44,802 nucleotides of DNA, taken from the NCBI GenBank assembly GCA_040143965.1, contig JASJQH010000028.1, positions 1 to 44,802 on the forward strand, written 5' to 3'. The stretch comes from Basidiobolus ranarum (lineage: Eukaryota; Basidiobolomycota; Basidiobolomycetes; Basidiobolales). The notes under the pieces are model-generated. The model did not search any database. It saw nothing but the letters and a program-made list of their open reading frames with translations, and was not told where the DNA came from. Below, one piece after another: positions 1 through 9,049 of this stretch (positions are counted from its first letter, which is position 1; each line of letters opens with the position of its first letter). A program made the position numbers and the translations under genes.

Positions 1-2
1 AA

Positions 3-176
3 GTAGGTTCTTTCTATGCTTGTGTGAACTCCGATGGTAGAAACTGTGACGAACGCCATTGCAGTAAAGATAATTGTTGTAACTTTCAAGCAGATATGAA
101 GAATAATATGGCCAGTGGGTGTGCTGGTAGTCGCTCCGGCTGTACTATTTACTACAACTCTGACTGTAAAGGATAA
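3..176 (+). CDS. 3' end of a cysteine-rich, probably secreted protein (partial)
   Basis: An open frame enters from the left edge and stops at TAA (174-176), giving the last 57 residues of a protein. The visible tail holds eight cysteines, including a CC pair and a CX6C near the end, spaced as in small disulfide-rich extracellular proteins of fungi. It is rich in Asn, Ser and Gly and has no hydrophobic tail, so a GPI anchor is unlikely. The N-terminus, any signal peptide and further domains lie outside the window, so no family can be named. Chance is a weaker explanation given the dense, regular cysteines, but the exon could also be longer or spliced. Confidence 0.5.
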   Translation, partial: VGSFYACVNSDGRNCDERHCSKDNCCNFQADMKNNMASGCAGSRSGCTIYYNSDCKG

Positions 177-945
177 TCTTGGTTTATGGATAACCAGTGC
201 TTCACGAATCTTCCTGCTTTCATAAAAAACAATAATGCCTCCATTAGATGCCACTTCTAATCCAGCTGTCTATACATAGAAACACCGAAAAAGCAATTGG
301 TGTGAGATAATCTCACGTTAGAGGGAACCATATTACACATAAATAAACATAGTGCCATGTGGTTTGTTAACTAATATTCACAGACTCTAGTTTGTGTAAT
401 CAAAAGGGTTGTTGAAGAAAAAATCCACGTTGACCAGTACGGCACCATACAATGGTACGTTCATCTTTACTTGATGGAGTGCTGTACCATAGTCCTTGTA
501 TCCAAAGGTAATCAACGTATTCTTATATATTTAATCCAGTTACCTGATAACGTGGAAATTTATCAATTCAGTATAACACCAATTAAACTTTGGTAGTAGT
601 GACCTGGTGACTCAACATTAAACTAAATGAGTTGTATCACATATCCGGTGTTTGGGTAAGACATCATACTCGTTCTTACTACTTATTTTGACGTAATATC
701 AATGATCGTGATCATAATCACACCTAGATGTTAAATCGATCAAGGCTGGAATGATTGATTATATTGACCATTTAGGTGAAATGACACGTTAACTGGTATT
801 TACTACTAACGGGATTCTCCAAACCTTGAAATGAACATAGAATTGGCAGAATTAAAACATATTATAGGATGCAGAAATATCAAGAAATTTATTGAACAAT
901 GTATGGTATAATTATGTTTTAGGGTATATAAGAAGAAGTGGGAGT
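177..945. other. intergenic stretch
   Basis: No convincing gene was seen on either strand. A small perfect palindrome (GTGAGAT, one base, ATCTCAC) lies near 302-316. The rest is AT-rich and lies between the end of the cysteine-rich gene and the 3' end of the carbonic anhydrase gene. Confidence 0.5.
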
Positions 946-1883
946 CTATTGAACAAAGCGGGCGTTAAATTTGATTACTTGGCGAAGAGTATCAAGCTGT
1001 CTCCAACTCAGCTGAGCAACATTACGAGAAACGGCCCAACGAACACCCTCCTACAAATGAATCACATTATTAGTAACAAATCGAGAAGTCAACTCATTAA
1101 ATTCAATTGTACATTACCGTGCAAGGTGGAGTGGTAAGGCTCCCTTCATATGCCCAGTACTCATCGACATTTCCAATTTCATTGAAGAGACTTTGGAAAT
1201 CAAGACTGCCAATAACTACAGACTGCCCGGCAACAGTAGGGATATTTCTCTAATGTTGAAGGTTTGTTAGCGGTGAAATCACCTCGAGAGATAAAGAAAT
1301 TTACTTACATTGTTACTGAGTTGACTTATGAATTTGTTATTCTTGCTAGTGGCTTCGAAAACCACACCAACCACATGATTTTTATTAAGCTGAGGGTTGC
1401 TCATAACGAAATGAATTTCCATGTCGAAGTACTTGCCAAAGATATGGTGTTCAGATGGGGTATGAATGTGGAATTGCCCCAAGCGGTAGGCAACACCGTC
1501 GCGAACCATAGTCAAGTTGGTGTGACTTGGGAGATTGACTTGTAAACTGTGTCCATTATTTGTAATATTCAGACCGTGAGTACGTAAATTGGGCCAGTTA
1601 ATGCGGAGAGACTCATTGGTGATGATTTCAGCACTTGTACGGGTCAAGTCTATAGGAGACTGGTATTTTCCGGTACTACAAGTAGCATATGCAGGATCTA
1701 AAAGCCCCCACTTGGCAGGACCATCCGTACCTTCATACTGAAAGAAAAAGTTAAAAACTGCGGCAGTAAACTCAAGGTACAAATACTTACCCCCCAATGG
1801 GCATGATTTGAATCGGATTCAGCATTTATGCTGAACACAAGTTGGAGAGAGAGCAGTGTGAAAGCAGAGAGTTTAAATAGCAT
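946..1883 (-). CDS. alpha-class carbonic anhydrase, secreted (4 exons, 252 aa)
   Basis: Zinc enzyme that hydrates CO2 to bicarbonate outside the cell. Exons on the minus strand: 1883-1791, 1737-1309, 1249-1118 and 1050-946; all junctions are GT-AG and phase 0. Residues 1 to about 21 form a signal peptide (LFKLSAFTLLSLQLVFSINA). Family marks seen: HWGY near the start, QSPIDL, the first two zinc histidines in FHIH, the third in MEIHFV, then the active-site floor GSLTTPPCTEGV and the ending NARFVQ. Length fits secreted alpha-CAs (about 250 aa). A TATAAAG box sits about 55 bases upstream of the ATG. The single-frame reading stops early in intron 2, so an unspliced view would miss the C-terminal third. 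The zinc triad and TTPPCTEG are intact, so the enzyme should be active. Confidence 0.93.
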
Positions 1884-1936
1884 CTTGAACGGTTATACAG
1901 AGAGATAGTTGATAGTAAGCAAGAGCTGTAGCTTCT

Positions 1937-1943
1937 CTTTATA
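1937..1943 (-). promoter_or_regulatory. TATA box of the carbonic anhydrase gene
   Basis: TATAAAG on the minus strand, about 55 bases upstream of the ATG at 1883, a usual spacing for a fungal core promoter. Confidence 0.5.
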
Positions 1944-2786
1944 TGTTTCGAGAGATGAGGTTTCCTTTGACGATTACAACTAGTAAACGCTATTTCCATA
2001 TCTGGATATGTTTCTCAAGAAAAGGAAACTTCTCGACTTGTATAAATAGGATTGATTACCATATTTGGTGAGGAGGTTTGAATTCGTTTGTCAGTAATGC
2101 ATAGGATAGAAGGAACACATTTCTAAACGCCAGTGAGACGCGAGTTTTCTTTTCAAAAATGGAAATGTAGTCGCGAACAACTTCGATTTAGGGTTCACTA
2201 GAGAAGATTAGGCAATACTAAAGACTGCACTAATTAAACTAAATTGATCGATGAAGGAGAAATCCAATTGAAAGAAGTAAATCTAAGGAAGATCCTTGGC
2301 AATTAAAACACTTCAGGCCCAGACTTTTAAAACGGAACACTATCCCACTAATTAGCATGCCTTCCAAAGCATATTCTGGCAACGAAATACATAGTTTCAA
2401 CTCAAATAGAGATAGATCGCAAAGATGAATTAATATTGAATTCCAAAATAAATTAATAGATTATTCCAACACACCAAAAAACCAACTTTTTCGAAGATAA
2501 ACAATTTCTAATATTGGCTATTTATGAACATGTCTACAATAAGCCTAACCTCGGATCTTACTTCGTCCTACTTGCTCGAGCAACATGGAGATCAACCTGC
2601 AGTTAGTCATGGCTGAGATTACTGATGGTGGTGTCAAACAGGATAAAGCCTGATTCTAAAAATCTGCAACTGGCTAATACGAAATCCTGATTGAGTCTAA
2701 TGGTCCACTGTCATGGTCCACTGTCAGCAATAATCTGGTTTTAGTAATCCCAAACCTAGAAAGTATTTGAGTTGATAATTAGTTGT

Positions 2787-2806
2787 GGGTTAGGGTTAGG
2801 GTTAGG
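2787..2806 (+). repeat. interstitial telomere-like run (TTAGGG)n
   Basis: Just over three tandem TTAGGG units in phase, the usual fungal telomere repeat. A two-unit run follows at 2904-2915. Such short internal runs (teloboxes) can bind Myb-type telomere factors in fungi; function here is inference. Confidence 0.7.
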
Positions 2807-2994
2807 TATCTAACTCAATGTACCATTATTGTTCATTTCTCCGATTCGAGTATTAGCAATACCATCATCAGGGTGCCCCGACTGACCTTCAACCCTGTAG
2901 AAAGGGTTAGGGTTATTAATCTAGACTCCAAGTCAGATGATCGAAATGATCGTAGCACGCCATAATGCTTCTTGCTATCAAGCATATCTAGTAA

Positions 2995-4165
2995 ATCACC
3001 TAAAGTCATCTTTTGATGGATGACAGAGACTGCCATATCTGATTACTGTGGATTATTGTAGGTCGCAATTAAGATAGAACATAGATATTGTGTGATAGGT
3101 TTTTGGCTCGTGTGTGTTCTCTCCACTATTGGTTTGCCTTTAATATTGAACGCTATTGCCAAGCTTTCAATAGAGAGGCTTTGTGCATCAGTGGCCCACT
3201 TGGACTATAAGATGTTCGTATTCTCCTGATTATTCCCGGATTCTGAGTTACTCAGAAATTTACGAACATCGAAACTTAATTGTACCCTTGAGGTTCTTTA
3301 CACATATCACGCCTATTGCTATTCAGATATGCTAGCTACAATAGTTCACTGGATCAAGTAATAAACTAGATGGGGTATATCCTTCTATAGGAAACTGCTG
3401 TGTATACAATCATCGTATCTATTCATCCTAGCTTATAATGATTTAGCATATCTTTACGGAAGCTATAGTTTCGAACAATTGGCTGTGTTGTTGATAACCG
3501 TTTGAGTCGTCGGATTTATTCGAGCACCCTACGCCTTCTCTACTACATTAGAGTTGGTTAGCAAATATGAACAGGCTAACAAGCATGATTTCGATAGCAG
3601 ATTATTCCAAGAAGAAATTCGTATTCTTTTGTGCATATCCTGGGTTCTCTATGCTCGATTCGACTTCTCTTTTTATGAATTCTACTACTTCTTCCTCATT
3701 CCATTCAAGATGTATGCAATGAGCACTCCACATATAACCCAATGGGGTACTTCTGCTCACTCGGCTTGTGAAATGCGTAATGGGAATTCTTTTTTGGAAT
3801 GGACTTCTCATGTCCTCACTAATATCCTCTGGTTTATCGCGTTCGTAGTTGGTGTAGATCGTCTACTTTGGGTTCTATTTGGCAGTGTACTTGTCTGGCT
3901 TATACTCGTACTAATCATAGCCTTACTGACTATGCTCTATGGAGATATCACTAAACTTCATCTCTGTTGTTGTTCCTGTGAGAGCGACCTTGAGAAAGTA
4001 TCGGATAGTGAGTTGCAGGAGAAACTAGCCATATTTCGTTTGATCAATGTCGATAACTCTTCATGGCCTACACACAATTTTATCTCTAAGGAATCTCACT
4101 CCCACCACGAGGATGAGGGTGGGGAAAGTACTAATAAGGTTGAGGTCACACAAACGAAGTACTAG
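2995..4165 (+). pseudogene. decayed family 2 glycosyltransferase (hyaluronan/chitin-synthase-like)
   Basis: The order of motifs matches the C-terminal half of processive GT2 enzymes that make polysaccharide at the plasma membrane. Seen in order: HYWFAFNIERYCQAF (from 3124), CISGPLGL (about 3184-3207), TRWGISFYRK (from 3365, the place of the family's Q-Q/RxRW product-binding motif), then at least three hydrophobic segments and the ending PFKMYAMS...WGT, as in the family's terminal KxxALxT..WGT. The reading is broken: a one-base shift near 3205 and in-frame stops at 3227, 3359, 3362 and 3503. The two stops at 3359-3364 (TAA TAA) fall exactly where relatives carry Gln-Gln, so each can be one C-to-T change from CAA. 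No DxD segment was recognised upstream. The stretch 3506-4165 is still open and encodes membrane segments and a cysteine-rich, acidic tail; expression of this remnant alone is possible but unsupported. Confidence 0.72.
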
Positions 4166-4356
4166 TTGATTAGTTTGGAATACGAAAGTTATCATATTAA
4201 ATTCAGACAAGATTTCAATGCATAGTATCAAGTATGAAATAAGCCACAATTCACATAACCACAATCTATATTACTGTTGAATAAGAATTAGGTTGATGTT
4301 AAGGGGGCAAATCAAGGGTCGATCTTGAATGAGATGATTGTGGAATGTGTTGACAG

Positions 4357-4395
4357 TAGAAACACTATTTAGAAACACTATTTAGAAACACTATT
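4357..4395 (+). repeat. short tandem repeat, 13 bases x 3
   Basis: Three perfect copies of TAGAAACACTATT in an intergenic region. Seen directly; no function suggested. Confidence 0.8.
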
Positions 4396-5529
4396 CGATA
4401 TGTAACATCAGCTTGACTAATCGCATTTGAAAACTGAACGAGAAGTTAAGCAAGTAGTTTTAGCAGTGCCAATCATATATGGATTCATGCTAATGCTAAA
4501 TGAACTTCTCTCAATCGCAATCAACTGCAACAAGGTGTAAAGTACAATATAGCAATTTGATCACTTGAGCCGGATTAACGCGACTTGTGAGCAATAATAA
4601 ATACTGACCATACAAATCATGCTAAACCACTGAAGTACCAAGCTCTAACTGCTTTCAATAGCTACCATTATATTTTCTCTATTCATTGACTCAGAGCTTT
4701 ATTATGCACATGGCTTGAGGTGAACCAAATAGAAGTTCGCCAACTAAGGGACGGAGTAACTCCGAATATCCAATCTATGGTTAAGGAGCAACCTGATAGT
4801 TAGGTTGGTTTATTGAGAAGTAACCGGTAAGATCATCCATTGGTCACCTATAATAGTTTATTCTTTGGTAAGGAGCAATATTGGGTCACCAATCAGCTTA
4901 CCCGACTTCAATATAAGCAAAAGCCAAATGATGTCTACATGTTTCACGTCAACAGCAGGGCAACAGGGATGAATGTGATCGTGCTAATTTCCAAATTGTG
5001 GTTAAATGTGTTTATCCGAATTCACCGGGTTCATTGATGCTGATCATGTACGAGTTTGGTGACTAGATTGATTGCGACATGGCATTGGGATGGTACTGTT
5101 TCGAAATTGATCAGTATAATCAATTGTACTCCAAATACATATATATTACTAAGGGTGAGTTCTACGGCCTCCAATTTTAGCCGATACTACTCCTCGCTGA
5201 TCACAATTGATGACTCTCATCTATTATAGACAATTTCTTCCTCCAACGGCATTTCTGGGGAATATATTGTTTACAGAGTGATGAATTGATTTGAAATGCC
5301 AAGAGAATGAGATAAAATTGGTGGTAACTGGTGCGAAAACACCCAGATAGTGCAAGAGTTAGAGATATTATTTGTTCAGATTGGTTGAGTTCATCGGTTC
5401 TTCGGGATAGAAGTATTTCCTTGATTCAGTGTTTACATGCAGTCGATTCTTGAGCGTTCCTGTACGATTTATGTATCTCAGCCTACTTCTTACTGTGGAG
5501 CACGTTATGTTCTTGATGTCATTAATTTG

Positions 5530-5539
5530 TATATAAAAT
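5530..5539 (+). promoter_or_regulatory. TATA box of the adenylation-reductase gene
   Basis: TATATAAAAT about 50 bases upstream of the ATG at 5588, on the gene's strand. Confidence 0.55.
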
Positions 5540-5587
5540 AGCTGCTGGTTTGTCCTGAGCAAACATAAACTTACTATTCAACAAGCA

Positions 5588-8500
5588 ATGCCCATCTTCC
5601 AATCCAACGACTTGAACACCCTTCTTGATTTACATGGCAAGCAGAGCGGTACGAAAGTCGCACTTATTTATACTGACGCCCAGGGTGAAGAACAAAAAAT
5701 CACATACAAGCAGTTCCGGGATTTGACCATCTATAACAGCTTCTATCTATGGTCTAAGAATCAAATCCCGATCGAAGAAAACACGGTGGTGGGAATCTTG
5801 GCACCTAACTGTATTGAGTACTGCACCCTTGTATATTCCTTGATAAGAGCACGGGCTGTATCCCTAAACTTGAGTACAAAGAACTCTTCTGATGGCATGG
5901 TTCACCTCTTGAAAGAAGGAAAAGCAAGTGTCTTGGCAGTACATTCTCAATTCATTGAGATAGCCAAAGGAATCCGTGAAGCAATACCTGCTATTCAGGT
6001 ATATCTTCTGACTGAACATGAGTCTGATGAGTTCCACAGTATCCCGAATTTGAGCCCTGACACCAATGAAACTTTCATGATAACCCCCGAAATGGAATCA
6101 CTAGGAAAAGGACGACCTGATGATATGGATCGACGTATCATGTATATTCATACCTCTGGAAGCACTCTCTTTCCGAAACTCATAACTCAGGGTAGTAAGC
6201 AGATCCTAACTGGTCTTAGATACTGTGAAACTTCTCAAAGAGAGTATGTTGACTCGGAGAGTATTTCTTGTGCCTTCCTACCGTTCTTTCATGTTGCTGG
6301 TAACATTTGTGACTTCTTGAGAATGATGTATCATGGTGCAACTTTAATAATTCCACCTTCATATTTGGGGACCTTCATTCCCACCGGTCACAACATCATT
6401 AGTACTATGAAAAGATATCAACCAACTTTGCTATTACTTGTACCATGGATGCTGGAACAAGTCTATTTTATTGCTGAGGAGGACCCCACTGTGTATCCTT
6501 TATTGCAGAAGTTACGAGTGGTAATGTTTGGCGGGGCAGCATTCTCTGAGCATATTGCCACTAACTTAGTGAAACAAAATGTCAATCTTGTATCCATGTA
6601 TGGAATGACTGAAACTACTGGTCTAGTTTTAACAGCGAATTCGGATCCGGCTGACAAAAACTGGAATTTACTGATTCCAGTCAACTCAGGCAAAACCTCT
6701 TTCCTATCAGTAGAAGGGTTTGAAGATGAAAAAGAGTTAGCATTTCGTGCTGATGAGCCAGTGTTAGCACCAGGGTTAGTAATCAATCCAGAGACGAGGG
6801 CTTTTCACACAGGAGATCTTTTCATTGAGACTCCAACCGGGTCTGGCAAGTGGATGTATAAGGGAAGATATGACGATATTCTTGTCCACAAAGATGGTGA
6901 GAAAACTAGACCTCTGCCAATAGAGAAACAACTAATGGCCGATGGGAAAGGTGCCTTTAAAAATATAGCCATACTAGGTGCTGATAGATCAGGCACCTGC
7001 TTACTTGTTGAACTATCAGAAAATCATACTAGGAAAGCATCTCTTCAGCTGACTCGAGATTTGGTAGAAATTATCAATCGTCAGATTCCAAAGCACTCAA
7101 GGATCCGCAAGAATATGATTCACGTCTTACCTCCGAACCGAACCCTTCCATGTACACCTAAGGGCAACATTTCTCGTAAGAAGATAATGAAGGAATATGA
7201 GAAAGAAATTAATGAACTGTTTGAGCAAGTTAATAGTAGACCAGAGCGCTCACAACTGATAGAGATCAATGAGCATTCCATCAAATCATTTCTGCAAGAG
7301 ACAATTGCTGCAATCTTGGATGAGCCTTGCGATCAATTTGCCAACTATTCCAAATCTCTAGTTGACATGGGGATGGACTCGATCGCAGGTATGGAGTTCC
7401 ATGGTAAAATTACCTCACAAATATCGGAACTCAGCCTTCCCTTCTCATCCATCTTTGACCATGTTACTATTGACGCACTTGGGTCCCACATATTCACTAC
7501 CGTCAAAAAGAGTATTCTTGAGTATGACAGTGTGTGTCAATTTCTGCAAACCAGTATTGCCAATATCCTTGAGATGACACCAGACACTTTCGATCACTTC
7601 ACTGACTCTCTGATTGACCTTGGAATGGACTCAATTGCCGCAATGGAGTTTCGAAATGTGATCTCCAAGAGGTTCAGTTTTCTGGATCTTCCATACTCTT
7701 TCGTATTTGAGCATCCAACTATCGACTCTCTCTCCAAGTTTCTGATTGACCAAGCGGGAGAAAGCAAGTGCCAAGATGGAATCGGCAAGAATGTTGAAGA
7801 TCTAGATGAATACTTTGAGAGATTTGTCAATAAGTACACTATTAATGACATTGCATTACCTCAAAGTCATCCAACCAATGAATCCGATGGGATCAGTATA
7901 TTGATGACTGGTGGATCAGGGTATTTGGGCGTTCATGTACTCGATGAACTTTTGGTGAATAGCAAGGTCAGTCACATTTACTGCCTTATCCGAGGAAACA
8001 ATGCTGAGTCGTGCCAGAGGAAGTTAACCGATGCCTTTGATGGTTTTCATCTTAGCAAGCAGGCACTGTCGGCGTATAAGAACAAGCTCACAGTATTCCC
8101 TTGTGATCTGAGTGACGCACATTTTGGTTTAAGTGAAGTGATTTATGAACACCTGAAGAAAAGTGTCACTCACATTTACCACGGGGCCTGGAGAATGGAT
8201 TTTAACTCCAACCTAGAGGCATTTGAACCTACGTGCCTACTACCAACACTGAACCTTGCTAAACTTGCGTTATCCGGATTCGGCCCTAAGCAGTATATAT
8301 TCATATCAAGTATAGGTGCGTGTGCTGCTGATACAAGGCCACTAATTCCAGAAGCACCTCACCCATCCGATATTCGCATCGCCATGCCCATTGGGTATAG
8401 TCAATCGAAATTGGTTGCTGAAGAGGCGCTGGTGAGAATGGGGAAGCAGGGATTGCCTGTCACTATTGTAAGATATGGCCAGATATCGGGTAATAGTGAA

Positions 8501-9049
8501 TCAGGTGCTTGGAATACCCGCGAACAATTTCCTATTCTCATTCGGAACGCAATAACTACAGGATTCGCACCAATAGTAACTTTGCCAACGGACTGGATCC
8601 CTGTTAACATCGGGGCCAAAAGTTTGGTTGAACTAATCACATATCCTAAAGAGCGACAGGAGGGTATCAATGTTTATCATCAAGTAAATCCTCATCCCAC
8701 TGAGCCATGGACTGAGTTTATCAAATATATCAGCCATATCACAGGCCGTAAAATCCGATTGTTGCCGTTACAAGAATGGTGGATGAACTTGCAGCAACTT
8801 GCTAAACCAGACGAAAACCTTCGAACTGAAGATCTCATTTTCACACTGCTGCCATATTTAGAGAAAATGGCCAGTTCACCTTCGGATTCTGTTGATATCA
8901 GATTGGAAACGAAGATAACCTGCGAAAGATCTCTCACTTTGGCTAATGATTGTCCGATCATTGATGAGTCGCTCATCTCGCGCTATCTCGCATATTGGAA
9001 GCAAATTGGATTTTTGAATGATTTGAATCTCTTACCAATTCCGTTGTAG
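5588..9049 (+). CDS. adenylation-carrier-carrier-reductase enzyme (NRPS-like carboxylic acid reductase), 1153 aa
   Basis: Single uninterrupted frame. An AMP-forming adenylation domain covers about residues 20-540: IHTSGSTLFPKL (near 187, ATP loop), MYGMTETTG (near 337), HTGDL (near 407), KGRYDDILVHKDGEK (near 424) and PCTPKGNISRK near 520 with the late catalytic Lys. Two carrier domains follow, each with a phosphopantetheine serine: DMGMDSIAG (Ser about 598) and DLGMDSIAA (Ser about 682). The last 390 residues are a thioester reductase: TGGSGYLG near 773 binds NADP(H), and YSQSK (Tyr937, Lys941) is the catalytic pair. By family logic it activates a carboxylic acid with ATP, loads it on a carrier and releases it as an aldehyde or alcohol, as Lys2-type enzymes do; no condensation domain is present. 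Not Lys2 itself by layout; the substrate cannot be read from the sequence. The tandem carriers are unusual. A decayed copy of part of it lies at 9452-9542. Confidence 0.9.
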   Translation: MPIFQSNDLNTLLDLHGKQSGTKVALIYTDAQGEEQKITYKQFRDLTIYNSFYLWSKNQIPIEENTVVGILAPNCIEYCTLVYSLIRARAVSLNLSTKNSSDGMVHLLKEGKASVLAVHSQFIEIAKGIREAIPAIQVYLLTEHESDEFHSIPNLSPDTNETFMITPEMESLGKGRPDDMDRRIMYIHTSGSTLFPKLITQGSKQILTGLRYCETSQREYVDSESISCAFLPFFHVAGNICDFLRMMYHGATLIIPPSYLGTFIPTGHNIISTMKRYQPTLLLLVPWMLEQVYFIAEEDPTVYPLLQKLRVVMFGGAAFSEHIATNLVKQNVNLVSMYGMTETTGLVLTANSDPADKNWNLLIPVNSGKTSFLSVEGFEDEKELAFRADEPVLAPGLVINPETRAFHTGDLFIETPTGSGKWMYKGRYDDILVHKDGEKTRPLPIEKQLMADGKGAFKNIAILGADRSGTCLLVELSENHTRKASLQLTRDLVEIINRQIPKHSRIRKNMIHVLPPNRTLPCTPKGNISRKKIMKEYEKEINELFEQVNSRPERSQLIEINEHSIKSFLQETIAAILDEPCDQFANYSKSLVDMGMDSIAGMEFHGKITSQISELSLPFSSIFDHVTIDALGSHIFTTVKKSILEYDSVCQFLQTSIANILEMTPDTFDHFTDSLIDLGMDSIAAMEFRNVISKRFSFLDLPYSFVFEHPTIDSLSKFLIDQAGESKCQDGIGKNVEDLDEYFERFVNKYTINDIALPQSHPTNESDGISILMTGGSGYLGVHVLDELLVNSKVSHIYCLIRGNNAESCQRKLTDAFDGFHLSKQALSAYKNKLTVFPCDLSDAHFGLSEVIYEHLKKSVTHIYHGAWRMDFNSNLEAFEPTCLLPTLNLAKLALSGFGPKQYIFISSIGACAADTRPLIPEAPHPSDIRIAMPIGYSQSKLVAEEALVRMGKQGLPVTIVRYGQISGNSESGAWNTREQFPILIRNAITTGFAPIVTLPTDWIPVNIGAKSLVELITYPKERQEGINVYHQVNPHPTEPWTEFIKYISHITGRKIRLLPLQEWWMNLQQLAKPDENLRTEDLIFTLLPYLEKMASSPSDSVDIRLETKITCERSLTLANDCPIIDESLISRYLAYWKQIGFLNDLNLLPIPL

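Larger units (their letters stand above)
1884..2990. other. intergenic stretch with telomere-like repeats
   Basis: About 1.1 kb without a supported gene. It holds the carbonic anhydrase promoter at its left end, a 13-base tandem duplication (TGGTCCACTGTCA twice, 2701-2726), a run of about three TTAGGG units at 2787-2806 and a second two-unit run at 2904-2915. The right end may contain more of the decayed glycosyltransferase that follows. Confidence 0.5.
4166..5587. other. intergenic stretch
   Basis: No supported gene in 1.4 kb. A 13-base unit (TAGAAACACTATT) is repeated three times in tandem at 4357-4395. The right end carries the promoter of the adenylation-reductase gene. Confidence 0.5.

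Noticed and set aside
302-316. GTGAGAT-A-ATCTCAC palindrome as a transposon end or operator
   Set aside because: Single small palindrome with no partner copy and no target-site duplication seen.
892-1137. Plus-strand ORF of 81 codons
   Set aside because: It is the antisense of carbonic anhydrase exons 3 and 4, which carry strong family motifs on the minus strand.
1264-1545. Plus-strand ORF of 93 codons
   Set aside because: Antisense shadow of carbonic anhydrase exon 2.
2833-3036. Minus-strand ORF of 67 codons beside the telomere-like runs
   Set aside because: No ATG-supported gene structure or motif, and it overlaps the start of the glycosyltransferase remnant on the plus strand.
3359-3364. 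TAA TAA in place of Gln-Gln as a sign of a variant genetic code
   Set aside because: Other genes in the window end at TAA or TAG right after well-conserved C-termini (carbonic anhydrase, COA6, transketolase), and the same region also has TGA stops and a shift. Decay of one gene is simpler.
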